A stretch of 64,000 nt of DNA from Epichloe hybrida (taxonomy: Eukaryota > Ascomycota > Sordariomycetes > Hypocreales > Clavicipitaceae). The notes beneath the pieces are model-generated. The model was not told the origin of the DNA. It saw only the letters and a list, made by a program, of their open reading frames with translations, and made no database searches. Location of the stretch: contig JAFEKR010000002.1 in NCBI GenBank assembly GCA_019022495.1, positions 2,480,001 through 2,544,000 of the forward strand. The letters are read 5' to 3'. Position 1 is the first letter of the stretch. Each line of letters opens with the position of its first letter. Below are positions 36,300 to 47,058 of this stretch, piece by piece. A program made the translations under genes and the position numbers.

Positions 36300-39200
36300 T
36301 CTAGCACCTCCCTTTCTTTAGTCTTATCCCTAAGAGCTAGGTGAAACTTAGGTAAATAGCCTATAAGGGAGTAATTAGAAGAGTAGCCTATAGTCTTATT
36401 TACTACGTTATTATAGGCGAATTAGGCTATTAGGAGTAGCTTAGGCTATATCTATTAGTTATTAGCTATAAAGCATTAGAGGTAATGCTTAAGCACCTAG
36501 TTTATTCTCTCTATTTACCTATTAGTTTAGGGGTAAAACAATGTAAAAAGCCTTTGCTTTACGTATAATAGGTAGTATAAGTCTAACTAGAATTAGCTTA
36601 TAAAGTCTAATCCCCTATTAGATATAATGCCCTCTAGCGCCCTAAACCTTAGTTTAATCTCCTTATAGAAAAGCTCTGCTAGTTTAGCTATGTTAATTAT
36701 TATAGTTATAGGTAGGAAGACAGAGTACTTAGTAAATTAGTCTATAATCACTAGGATTACGTTAGTCTCTTATTTACTTACTTAGGTAACTAGTAATCCT
36801 ATGATAAAATCTATTAAGATTTCTGCCTATAGTCACTGTAGTATTAGTAGGGATTTAAGGCTTCCGTATAGGCAATGCCTTCTAGCTACTACCTACTAGC
36901 AGACCCTATAGCTTATAATATAGTTAGATACTAACTTGTTTATGCCTAGCCACTAGAAGTAACGCTTTAATAGCTTAAGAGTGTGTTTAGTCCTAAAGTA
37001 ACCTGCTAGTGGATTATCATAGTGTAGCCATAGAAGCTCCTATTATAAGATAGGCTCCTAGGGAATAACTACCTAGTCTTAGTATATTAGGAGGCCCCTT
37101 ATACTACGCAACTATAGACTAGCTTTTCCCTTGCCTCTCGCTAGGGAATTATTAATCTTACTATTTTGCCTTTGCAAATCTAGATCTTAATCCTACGCCT
37201 TCTATAGTAATTATACTAATAGTTTATTTAGCCTAGATTAGTAGGGATTTAGTAGCTTAATAGTCTCCTATATCTCTTATGCTATGCTAATGTCTTAGAC
37301 ACACATTACCTTCTCCTAGAAATCACCCTTATTTAGCTAATCTTTCACTAGATTCACGGTGGCTAACTAGCCTCTTAACTAGGCTACTCTAGCCTCTAGA
37401 GCTCTCTCTATAGTGGCTAGGGCATTTTCCTCCCCTAAAGGTATCTTACTAAGCCTCTTTACTAAGACTAGGGCATTTTCCTCCTCTAAAGGCATCTTAC
37501 TATGTCTTCTTTAATATATTAAGACTAGGGTATTTTCCTCCCCTAAAGGCGTCTTACTATATCTTCTCTTATATATTAGTATCTTTTCTTTTACTAGTTC
37601 TTTAGTAGTTACTATCTTCTTTTAAAGCTCTAGTAAAAGTAACCTATTTATTAAGGGTTTACCTTTATAATCAAACTATCTTAATAGTGCATCCGCTAGG
37701 TTACTCTTCCTAGGTCTATGCCTAATTATAAAGTAAAAGGGGTAAAGGAATATACACTATTTAGCCTATTTTCTATTTAGCTTTTACTACTTTATAAAAG
37801 TCTATAAGTTATAGTAATCTAATAGGACCTTCACTAAAATTACTATACCTTTAATATAGTATTACTAGTGTTTAAATAACTTTACTATAGCAAGTAGCTC
37901 CTAGTCCGCTATGCTATAATTACGTTTAGTATCCGTTAACTTCCTTAACTAAAATGCTATAGGATGCTATTAGCCCTTATTATCCTACTAAGATAAGATT
38001 CCTACCATTATAAAGACTAAAGCATTTATCTTAATGCACACTAGCTAACTTAGGTTATAATAATAAAGGAGAGGCGCCTATTAAAAGGCATCTTTTAGCT
38101 AGTTAAACGCTAGCTATTCTCTTTCCTTAAATATAAACTTCCTAGTCTAGATACTATTTTAACTACCTTTTATTAGTGTGTGTAAGGGTACCGTAATCCT
38201 AGAGTATTAGTAAATAAACCTTTAGTAAAAGTTATAAAATCCTAGGAAGGACTATATATCTTTAAAGCTTATAAGCTCCTTCTAGTCTTAGATTATATTT
38301 ACTCTACGCGTATCCATTAAAATACCGTTAACTAATAGGATAAACCCTAGGAATTCTACTAATTCCTAGTAAAATAAACACTTTAAGGGTTTTACATATA
38401 ACTTTACTAACCTTATATGTTCTAAAACTTCCTTAATATATATAGTATGCTTCTCTTATGTTTTTAAGAAGATAAGGATATTATCTAGATACACTACAAA
38501 AATAGTGTTTACTAGCCTATAAAGCGCTTTATAGATATAGCTCTAGAAAGTAGCTAGTATATTAGTTAGCCTAAAGGGCATTATAAGGTATTTATAGTGT
38601 CTATAGCGGGTATAAAACGCAGTCTTTTACTTATTACTCTCTTTAATATAAATTTAATAGTAAGTATCCTTAATATTAATCTTTAAGAAGTAGTAGGCTC
38701 CTTAGCACTAGTCTAGGATCTCTAAAATTAGGGGGAGAGTGTAGCAATTCTTTTGTGTTACTCTATTAAGTCCCTGATAATTTATATATAGTTAAAGCGT
38801 TCTATCCTTCTTTAGCATAAATAGGATAGGCATGCCTATAGGGCTCTTAGAGAGTCTTATCTAGCCTTTTTACAGGTTTTTATTAATATATTTGCGAAGC
38901 TCCTTTAACTCGCTTTAGGAGAGAGAGTAAATCAGTCCGTATAGGGGCGTGGCCCTAGGTATTAGGTTAATTACGTAATTAGTCTCCTTTCTTAATAGTA
39001 AACTACTTACCTTATCTACTATAAATATATCTTTAAACTTATATAGTTCCTTAGGGATATCTTTAATAGTTCTATATGCTTTTGCCTCCTTATTATCTTT
39101 AAGGGCAATAAACTTATCTTCTATAACTCCTATAATAGTATATATAATAGCCTTATTACACGTTACCTTTATAAACTTATAGGGAGTTATAAGTAAAAAG

Positions 39201-39300
39201 GCTATTTTCTTCTTTTTAAACCACTACTCTTAAGAGTGTAAATAAAGATATATATATTCTTTAGTAAGTGTATATATCCTAATTAAGACAGGGCTTCCCC
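36300..39300 (-). pseudogene. G5 pol: reverse transcriptase and integrase
   Basis: Minus strand. RT at about 38380-38960: KTAFYTRYRHYKYLIMPFRL and then VVYLDNI, the YLDD box with its second Asp changed to Asn by one transition. The RNase H-integrase linker includes a three-copy peptide repeat (37415-37570). The integrase core begins at about 36740-36840: DFIIG, then NVILVIID*FTKYS, with the catalytic Asp intact and an Arg/Trp codon now a stop. In-frame stops are fewer than in gypsy C but the gene is dead. The stretch 35340-36300 may hold the integrase tail; I could not place motifs there. Confidence 0.8.
37415..37575 (-). repeat. three-unit ~60-bp repeat in the G5 pol linker
   Basis: Three units of GGGCATTTTCCTCCCCTAAA-type sequence at about 37418, 37477 and 37528. 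On the minus strand each encodes K-x-PL-(G/E)-EEN-(A/T)-LV. Unit lengths differ slightly (about 51-60 bp). A short acidic peptide was duplicated inside the polyprotein. Confidence 0.7.
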
Positions 39301-39559
39301 TTACTCTTAGGTCTTTATCTATAGCTATATATAGTAGCTTAAGGTCTTTTTCTTCCCCTCTTAAGACTTTAATTATAATAGGCACCTTATAGACACTATA
39401 TTAAGGGACTATAAGGGCCCTTACTACCTAGAGGATAGGTGCTATAGCCTTAGCCTAATTAAGCTTGTGGTTTCTTACGAATTTAACGCTAATAATGTTA
39501 AGCTTAGCGTAGCTATCTAGATCCGCCGCTGTTTTAATGTCTTTATGCCTATAAATAGT

Positions 39560-40600
39560 AACTAGTGTGTGAAATTAACGCCTAATTAGTACCTTAGTGT
39601 TTAAGGCAAAGGTAAGGGCCTTTACTTTTACCTTAGGAAGTTTCCTTATTTATCTTAGGGGTCTTTTCTTAGCTTATTGCATTTATTTGTAAGGTAGTCT
39701 AGGCTATTATAGTTATAATATTGCCTCTTATCCCTAATTTCGTTATTATTTAGGTATGTAACTAGGCCTTTTTCCTAGTCTTTATTCCTTTAATCTCCGT
39801 ATAGCCTGTGGCCTTAGGGTAAGTTATTTCTATAATATTAGGGGTTCTTATATAATCCCTTATCTCCTAAATATTTAGGCTTTTACTTGCTCTTTAGCAT
39901 AGCCTCCTAAAATCGCTAGGTAAGTTATATAACCTTCTCTTATGTTTTCCTAGTAATAGAGGCGTGTAGGTTAATGTAGTCCTATAGCTTAGGGAGTAGC
40001 TTTATAAAGAACATAAGGGCATAGGACTTTTTAGGGGCTCTTTCTAGGTATATCTCTAGTAAATCTAGGAAGATACTAAATTTAATAGGGCTCTAGCCCT
40101 TATGTTACTTCGCGTTCTTAAGCTATATAGCTATTTAGGCATTACGGTTTATAAAGTCCCTAAGTAATGTAAGCATCTAAGTCTAGAATTTATCCTAGTT
40201 ATCCTTAAGATTATCCTAGCTATTAGCCTGTTATTTATTAAGGTATTTATCCTATCTTGCCTTGTAGTTAGTGTGTATATAGTTAAGTGTAAAGAGAATC
40301 TTTTAGTAATTATATTAGTATTTCTTCTTTGCCCTATTAAAGGCATGGTTTAGGTTATTTATCTATATCTTATACCTCTAGGGGTTTATAAGGTATTAAA
40401 GCTTAGTAATATTCTTAACTCTAATCTCTTAGCTACTATTACTTAATAAGGGGCTAGCTCTTTACTTACTTTTCCCTTATACTTCCCCTAAGTTACCCCT
40501 AATAAGGTTAATAAGCTCTTATTCTTATTCTTATAATCTTTAGAGTTTTTCTAGCTAAGCGATTTACTCTAGTGTTACTATAGCTTTACTATAAGGGGTA
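39560..40600 (-). pseudogene. G5 gag with zinc knuckle
   Basis: Minus strand. The 5' part is Gln/Asn/Lys-rich (about 40000-40340, around QARQDKYLNKQQ-like sequence when stops are read as Gln). About 39679-39722 reads YYNYNSLDYLTNKC, which aligns with a CCHC knuckle (C-x2-C-x4-H-x4-C). The last Cys is intact, and two Cys and the His have become Tyr. The 5' LTR starts at 40787, leaving room for a short leader. An open 65-codon frame at 40149-40346 lies in this region in another frame. Confidence 0.65.
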
Positions 40601-40786
40601 AAGGGTCTTATTATAAGCGTGGTTTTATTAGTATATAGTATATCTTTGCCTATAGTATTACCCTTATTTGCTTAGGTATAACTCTTATCCGTTAGGGTTA
40701 GGTTATTATCTAATATTACTCTAGCAGATTAAGTAGTTCTCCCCCCTATATTACTCTTAGGTAGCTAGTGGGAGAAGCTTTAGAAT

Positions 40787-40988
40787 TATAAGAATAATAG
40801 TAGCTAGGTAAAAGGTATAGGGGCTTTAGTATATTAACTAAAGCTTACTAGGTCTAAGTGTGTTATACATGCGAGTCACTGGCTTATAGCTAGCGGCTTA
40901 CTAGTGTCACGTGGACCTAGCCCTAGGACATGGCCTGCCCGCGGGGTGCACTGGTAATTACGGGTGTTATTGTGAGCGGGGCCTCACA
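40787..40988 (-). repeat. 5' LTR of G5
   Basis: Starts TATAAGAATAATAGTAGC (mutated TGTGAGAACAATGGTAGC) and ends GCGGGGCCTCACA. The inner half is mutated and the outer half intact, the complement of the other LTR. The 93-codon frame starting at 40930 runs from this LTR into the satellite and is spurious. Confidence 0.95.
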
Positions 40989-41206
40989 TAGTAATAATAG
41001 TAATAATAGTAATAATAGTAATAATAGTAATAATAGTAATAATAGTAATAATAGTAATAATAGTAATAATAGTAATAATAGTAATAATAGTAATAATAGT
41101 AATAATAGTAATAATAGGAATAATAGTAATAATAGTAATAATAGTAATAATAGTAATAATAGTAATAATAGTAATAATAGTAATAATAGTAATAATAGTA
41201 ATAATG
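40989..41206. repeat. 9-bp satellite (AGTAATAAT), right half
   Basis: About 24 copies with one A-to-G variant near 41115. This is the continuation of 34021-34251. It lies about 60 bp beyond the 3' end of the transposase gene. Confidence 0.95.
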
Positions 41207-41266
41207 TTTAAAAAAGTATATTAGGGGAAAACTAGACTAAACTAGGAAAAAACCCCTATTATAAAC

Positions 41267-41928
41267 TTATTCTAAGTTAGAATAAATATCTTCTAAAGAT
41301 TCATTAGAAGAATCTTTAGAGATATTCTCAGAGGAATGTTAAGATTCCTCTGATAGAGAGCTAAAGTAATCATAAAGCTCTGAATATTGCTTAACCATAA
41401 TATTATCCTCCTTTTGCCAATTCTTTAAAAGAATTAATTCCTTAATAGTAAAATGCTTTAAGGAAGTTCTTCTTTTTGTAATAATATTCCCTCCAGTATT
41501 AAAAGCACTTTCAATAGCACCAGAAGTAGCAGGAATAGCTAGATACTTTCTAGTAATTATACTTAAAATAGGGAAAGATTTAAGGTTATCTTCCCACTAT
41601 TTAAAGATATCTTCCTATAATAATGTTAGTAAATTAATAGAATATTAGGGAAGTCTAGCTTACCTTGTCTTCTTTAGCTTCTAGCTTAGTAAAGGTAGAG
41701 ATTTCGTTTTTTCTAGTTTTTTGAATCGATTTGTCTCTCTCATTCATAATAAACCTTTATATAGCTTAGAAGCTAGTTTAGGCCTTGGATTATTAAAAGT
41801 CCTAGGCTGACTAGGCCCTCCAATTTCCACTTGAAATCAGGTATTTTCTAACTCTGAATTTTCAGAGCCTAGGCTTTGATTAGCCTGATTCTCTTTATAG
41901 GTAAGTAAAATCCTAGTAAATCTATTAG

Positions 41929-41961
<33 letters not shown>

Positions 41962-44227
41962 CGAATTATATTCTTTTTGTAAGTCTTCTAATAGCCTTAT
42001 TCTAGTCCTTGCTTATAAGTTAAGCCTATCTTATATAGTAATAAGATTAAGCCTAGGATCTAGTAGTATAGCATATAAATAAGGCTTATAAAAGTAGTAA
42101 TTATTATCTATATCTTGTGGAAAATAATTACCTAGTTTATCTAAGCCTTTATTTATAGAGGCTATAAAGACCTTGCCTTGAGGATTATAAACCTTCTATA
42201 ATACTAATTAGTTAATATATAACAAATAAAGGGGAAAAGGGAACTAAAGAGTAAATACCTGACGAATATAAGCCTCTTAGTCCTCTTTTATATTAATAAG
42301 ATATTTATATATCCTAATAATAAAAAGTGGGACTAAACCTAAAGTATTATACTTCTGGCTTTAAAGTATAATAGTAGGTTTATAGAAAATCTCTAATATA
42401 GCACTTAAAGTTGCTAAATCTGCCTATTCTTAAGCCGTAGGCATAGTATCTTTCATAGCAGCTATATTAGTTTCCCTATTAAGAAGAATAATAGCTTCCT
42501 TAAGCTCTAAGAAAGTATTAATTATCTTATAGGTTGAATTCCACCTTGTTTCATTAGCTATAAATATAAAGGGATTAGTATTAAGTCTAATATAGTAAAT
42601 AATATAATAAGAATAACTTACCTAGAGGAATTCTTGTAATATTACAATTCTTAGCAATATAGCCTTCTTTTTTTGCCTTTCGTAAAGATTTTAGCTAAAG
42701 TTTATATAATCCTTGGTTATTCTTAATAAGAATAGCAAGTCTTTTAACTTTGCCTAGTAAACCTATTAAATTATTAGTAAAACTTATTATAAGAATTATA
42801 ATAAATTACTTACCATTTGCTAAGCATTTAAATTCCTTAAAATCTTCCTTCTCTTTAATAAAAGAGATATCCTTAGTAAAATAGTAAAGATATTCACTAT
42901 TTCTATAGGATTCTAAATCTTCCTTTAAAGAGGTTGATTTTATGAATTCAGTGATAATATCCTTTGCAACAATGTTAAAAACATGTGCAATACATCGGAT
43001 ATTATATGGCTTATGAATAATACTATTATAATTCTTACTAATATAAGAAGTTATAAAAGTATTATTATTAGAGCTATTATCCCTAGTAAAACTATAAAAA
43101 GTTAGCTACTATTTAGATTCCTAATAGAATATATTAATATAAGACTAATAACTTACCTAAGGATATACTTAGGCTCTAAACTATAATCTCTAATAAGATT
43201 ATCAAAGCATTGATAAATATAAGCCCTAGTATAAGAATTTAATAGATATTTAAAGCCTATAAGTTATAATATTAATAAATAAGAGTAAAATTAAATAGAA
43301 AAGGGGAATCTTACCTATAAGCTTATATTCAAGCTTAAAAGTAAGGCTAATCTAACTTGCTATAACTCCTAAGTAAGACTTAGAATTTATAGAAGTCCAA
43401 ATATCTAACTAAATAGATATAAGACCTTGATATTGTAACTAATGTTAGATTTGCTAAACAATCTGATGCTTAGAGAAATTATACATAGAATTAATTCTAT
43501 GTGTAATTGTTTAATAGTTTAGTAAGGAAGCTAGATTATTATTCCTAGTATTAAGATTAGCTTTTATCTCTTAATAAAATCAAAGGAATACTTACCTAGA
43601 ATAATATTCTAGTAATTCCTTAAAGGATTTACTATTTATAATAGTAAAAGGAATATTATTCTCTAGTATAAACTTAATAACTAGAGTAATAGCCTTTTTA
43701 GATAAAAATTCCTTAATAATTGTATTATTTCAAGGCCTTTTTATAGAAAAATAAGAGGTTAAAGAGGCTTGTGTATTAGGTAGTGAATCTTGTTGGATTT
43801 TAGGTACTAAGAAATAGTTAGTAAAAGGAAATAATAGTAAATAAATAGAATTGAATACTTATAAGTAACCTTAAAAGGTTTTTTTTTCTTCTAATTTAGA
43901 AGTTATAACCTTAGGATATTTAGCTTTATAGTGGCTAACACCATTAGAAGCTTGAAATCGCTTAGCTTTACATTTAAAGCTATAAGAGCAGCTATCTTAT
44001 GTATAAAAGCATATAACTTCTCTCTCTTTATTATATTTAATTTCAGATAACTGAAGATTAAATAAATTATAAGTGAAAATATATGCTTTTGAAGCAAACT
44101 AATAGCTAGGTTGATTTTCAAGGGCTTTTTTGTATAATCCTAGAAGTCTACTAGCTTTAACTTGGCTAGAAGACTTAGAATTATTATCTAAGATGCAAGA
44201 GGAAGAGTCTAGGTTAAATTCCGACAT
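41267..44227 (-). pseudogene. hAT transposase with multiple introns, lightly mutated
   Basis: The best-preserved gene of the window. It begins with ATG at 44227 (MSEFNLDSSSC) and ends ESLEDIYSNLE-stop at 41267. A BED-type zinc-finger region lies near residues 70-110 (ICFYT*DSCSYSFKCKAKRF, then ASNGVSHYKAK). The mid-region has ETRWNSTY, the conserved hAT RW motif, just after an intron. The C-terminal dimerisation domain is clear: RKYLAIPATSGAIESAF, then GGNIITKRRTSL and LILLKNW. Candidate GT-AG introns (plus coordinates): 43807-43869, 43545-43595, 43257-43314, 43121-43156, 42763-42813, 42558-42621, 42196-42258, 41913-41962, 41615-41663. Several hold TACTAAC or close branch sites (e.g. 41615-41663). 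Spliced length would be about 820 codons, normal for hAT. A few TAG/TAA codons, probably former CAG/CAA, break it (in FK*WED and ES*H). It would cut and paste hAT ends. Whether a suppressed or corrected version exists elsewhere is unknown. Confidence 0.85.
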
Positions 44228-44312
44228 TTTTTCGATTTTTCTGATTTTCCCGATTTTTTCCGATTTTTTCCTGATTTTCTGATTTTTTCTGATTTTTTCT
44301 GATTTTTGTTTT
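44228..44312 (-). repeat. short repeats in the transposase leader
   Basis: Directly upstream of the ATG the minus strand carries about seven copies of a 9-11-bp unit AAAAAATC(A/G)G. The purine-rich tract is probably 5' UTR or core promoter. Confidence 0.75.
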
Positions 44313-44527
44313 TTTAGGGGTTTTGTAACTTATTTAAAGAGTAAAAAGATTGTAAAAAGAAAGGTAAACACAAGTGATAGTAATATAGCTAGCTTAACTA
44401 TATAAAGGTTTTTTCTAGATGTTTTTTTTTGATTTACTAAGGTAAAAAGAAAAGAGAAAAGAAAGAAAGAAAAGAGAAAGCAAGGGAATACCCCTCCTTA
44501 AAAATTTTTTCGCTTAGCTAAGTAAGT

Positions 44528-44620
44528 GGGTCATAAATGACGCAATTGACTAAACAGTCTAATTGAACCAATCAAACGAAAGGGGACCCACAAAAGACCC
44601 ACAAAAGACCCACTTTTTAT
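44528..44620. promoter_or_regulatory. cluster of AAGTGGGT/GACCCAC motifs upstream of the transposase
   Basis: AAGTGGGTC at about 44530 and three GACCCAC copies at about 44585-44612, spaced 11-12 bp. Nearby CGCAATTGACTAAACAG and CCAATCAAACG stand out as unmutated. The motif recurs in every hAT element here, so it may bind the transposase or drive its promoter (inference). Confidence 0.45.
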
Positions 44621-45085
44621 ATTTACTTTAAAAATTAAAAATAGTATACCTATAGCTTTTATATTACATAAATATAGCTAATTTGTTACTTTTTCTAGAA
44701 ATTTTACTTAGAAATAATTTATTTTAATTTATAAAAAATAAGCTTCTATTAAAAAGTATTAATTTTTAATAGTATAAGTATCTTATAACTATATAATACT
44801 AATTATACTATATTTATCTTATATTAGATAATATAAAATAAGTTATAAATTTATTATATTTAAATTCTAAATTTAAAAATAGAATATAATATTATATAAT
44901 AAGTTATTAATTTAAAAGCTTTTATATTATATAAAGCTATTTTTAAGAATTATATTAGTAACTTTATATAAGTATTTTTTCCTTTATTATTAATACTTAG
45001 TAAATTCTCTTATAATAAACTATTAGTATTTAAGTAATAATTTTTTAAAAAATATTAAGAAATTATAAAAATTATATATTAATTC

Positions 45086-45229
45086 TAATAAATTATCTAT
45101 TATACTAAGGCTTTTATATATTATAAAGAAATATATTAGCTATCTAAAATATCTTTCTAATAAATTATCTATTATACTAAGGCTTTTATATATTATAAAG
45201 AAATATATTAGCTATCTAAAATATCTATT
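45086..45229. repeat. 72-bp tandem duplication
   Basis: Two near-identical 72-bp units beginning TAATAAATTATCTATTATAC at 45086 and 45158, in the non-coding right part of the big hAT. Confidence 0.9.
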
Positions 45230-45589
45230 TATAAATTTTTAATATATTTATTTTAATTTTTAATATATTATTTAGTACTATTTCTAAAGATATATATAGG
45301 GTACTTTTATAATAAAAAAGCAAATTTAAGAAATAATAGAATATTAATATTAGATAAAATAATATATTTATAATAGAGAAATCTAATATATATAATAAAA
45401 ATCAGAGATTCTAAATATTCTATAATTTATTCTATAGATACCCTATAGCCTTAATTATAGCTAATTTTCTAAGTAAGGTAAAACTTTATAAATTTATAAC
45501 TAAATAACTAAATTATAATAAAATAAATAGCTTATATTAACTTAAATAAGAAAAATCTAAGGAATATTATAAGACTATATAATACCCCA

Positions 45590-45744
45590 CTTTTATTTTT
45601 ACTAATACTACATTTGTAGTATTTGTAGTGTAGTATAGTAAATACTACACTACACTACATACTACACTACACTAAAATCTACTACACTACATACTACAAT
45701 AAAAGTCAAAATACTACAAATACTACACTACATGCAAAGCTCTA
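45590..45744. repeat. right terminal region of the big hAT
   Basis: CCCCACTTTTA (reverse of TAAAAGTGGGG) followed by a palindromic GTAGTATAG / CTACACTACA array and the terminal CAAAGCTCTA. It corresponds to the left end at 33557-33720. Confidence 0.85.
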
Positions 45745-47058
45745 ACTATATTAGGGTTATTGTAAGAGGCTCCTAAGCTAGGACCTAGGTATAGCCCTTA
45801 AACTAAAGCGCTCTATAAGCGCTTATAGAATAATTTACCACCTACTCCCTTATAAGTGCCTTAATAGGAAACCTCTAGGCCCCTTCCTAGATAACTCTTA
45901 ATTAGATACTATACATAGGGTTAGAGATAATAGCCTAGTCCTATAAGGTCTAAAGGTATTTAGTAGTAAAGAGAACCTTACTAGCTAGTAGTAATGCTAT
46001 ATTACTATTATCCTACTATTTATCTAGTGTTAGTAAGAGTTATATAATAGTAATAGGTTATAGGATATATCCTATTTTAAAGGTTACCCTTTCCTAGTCT
46101 TATTCCCTTTAGGAAAGAGCATTAAGCTACTATACTTACGTACTAGGTCTATACTAGAGATAGAAATTAAATAGCGTAAGTATATTTACCTATTAAGCCT
46201 ATTACTTTAATATTAACTAGGGAGTTATAAAGTACTCTAGGTTCTTATAGTCTATGTAAATTATAAATAGACTAGAAACGCCCTATAGCTTAGTTAACTA
46301 TGCCTTAAGGCATAAGATAATAGCTAATAATTCCTTATTATAAATTATATAGTTCTTTTATAAGGACGTAAGGCTAGCGAAGTAATAGGTAACTAAGTAT
46401 ATAACATTATCCTAGCCTTATTAGGAAAGGTATCCTCTAATAGCTATTCCTAAATAATTAGCTTTTACTACTATAGGGAGATCTAAATCCTATTATACTA
46501 GTACTAAGTATATAATAAAGGTATCTTTTAACCTATTAAAGGCATTATTCTCTTTAGGCCCTTATTAAAAAGGGACATTTCTCTTAGTTAATTATATTAG
46601 TAGTGCTACTAGTTCTAAAAAGTTACTAATAAAGTTATAGTAAAAGTTAGTAAACCCTAGGAAGCTACAAACCCCCTAAAGTTTCGTTAGGGCTACCTAT
46701 TCCCTAATAGCTATAACCTTTACTAAATCTAAATAAATAAAATAACCTGCTATAATAATATATCCTAGGTATTAAACCTCCTTTACTATAAACATAGACT
46801 TATTAAGGTCTAAGTATAACCCTATAGCCCTTAGGTAGCCTAATATTACCTAGACCTTAGCTATATAGTCTTTCCTTAATCCCCCTAAGTAAATTAAAAT
46901 ATTATCTAAGTACACTATAATAAAATCCCCTAACGCATCCCCTAAGGACTTATTAATATAATATTAAAACATTACTAGTGCGCTAGCTAGGCTAAAGGGG
47001 CAAACTAGTTACTTAAATAGCCTAAACCTAGTTTAAAACGCTATTAGGTGCTCCTAGC
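45745..47058 (-). pseudogene. gypsy G3 pol: reverse transcriptase and RNase H side
   Basis: Minus strand. About 46880-47058 reads IAF*TRFRLFK*LVCPFSLASALVMF*YYINKS and then IVYLDNILIYLGGL: the RT stretch KTAFRTRYG...PFGL and the YLDDI box, with the second Asp changed to Asn. The 45753-46800 part would be RNase H and connection. The first 8 bases are the second copy of the hAT target duplication. It is cut at 47059 by E6. Confidence 0.75.

Larger units (their letters stand above)
34252..40988 (-). mobile_element. Ty3/gypsy element G5 nested in the big hAT satellite
   Basis: A 6,737-bp element with two 202-bp LTRs (34252-34453 is the 3' LTR, 40787-40988 the 5' LTR) and a 5-bp duplication TAGTA (34247-34251 and 40989-40993). 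Pol lies on the minus strand. A G-run (CCCCCC on plus at 34458-34463) next to the 34453 edge is the polypurine tract. It is less mutated than the other gypsy copies, with short runs of intact motifs. The target is a 9-bp satellite, so the array continues on both sides. Confidence 0.9.
33557..45744 (-). mobile_element. large hAT transposon carrying a transposase gene
   Basis: A 12.2-kb element, about 5.4 kb without nested gypsy G5. Ends are CAGAGCTTTG (33557) and CAAAGCTCTA (45744, last base G-to-A), flanked by perfect 8-bp duplications ACTATATT (33549-33556 and 45745-45752) inside gypsy G3. It has GTAGTGTAG-type terminal arrays, the conserved internal block near 33840-34010, a 9-bp array split by G5, the transposase gene (41267-44227, minus) and AAGTGGG/GACCCAC motifs near 44530-44615. 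It is the best candidate in the window for the source type of the E elements, which share its interior and ends. The stretch 44630-45590 is A+T-rich with nothing recognised beyond a 72-bp duplication. Confidence 0.9.

Noticed and set aside
40930..41211. 93-codon frame ending in Asn-Asn-Ser repeats
   Set aside because: It starts in the G5 LTR and runs through the 9-bp satellite across the insertion junction, so it is not a gene.
43903..44121. 72-codon minus-strand frame
   Set aside because: It overlaps exon 1 of the hAT transposase in a different frame from the BED-finger reading.
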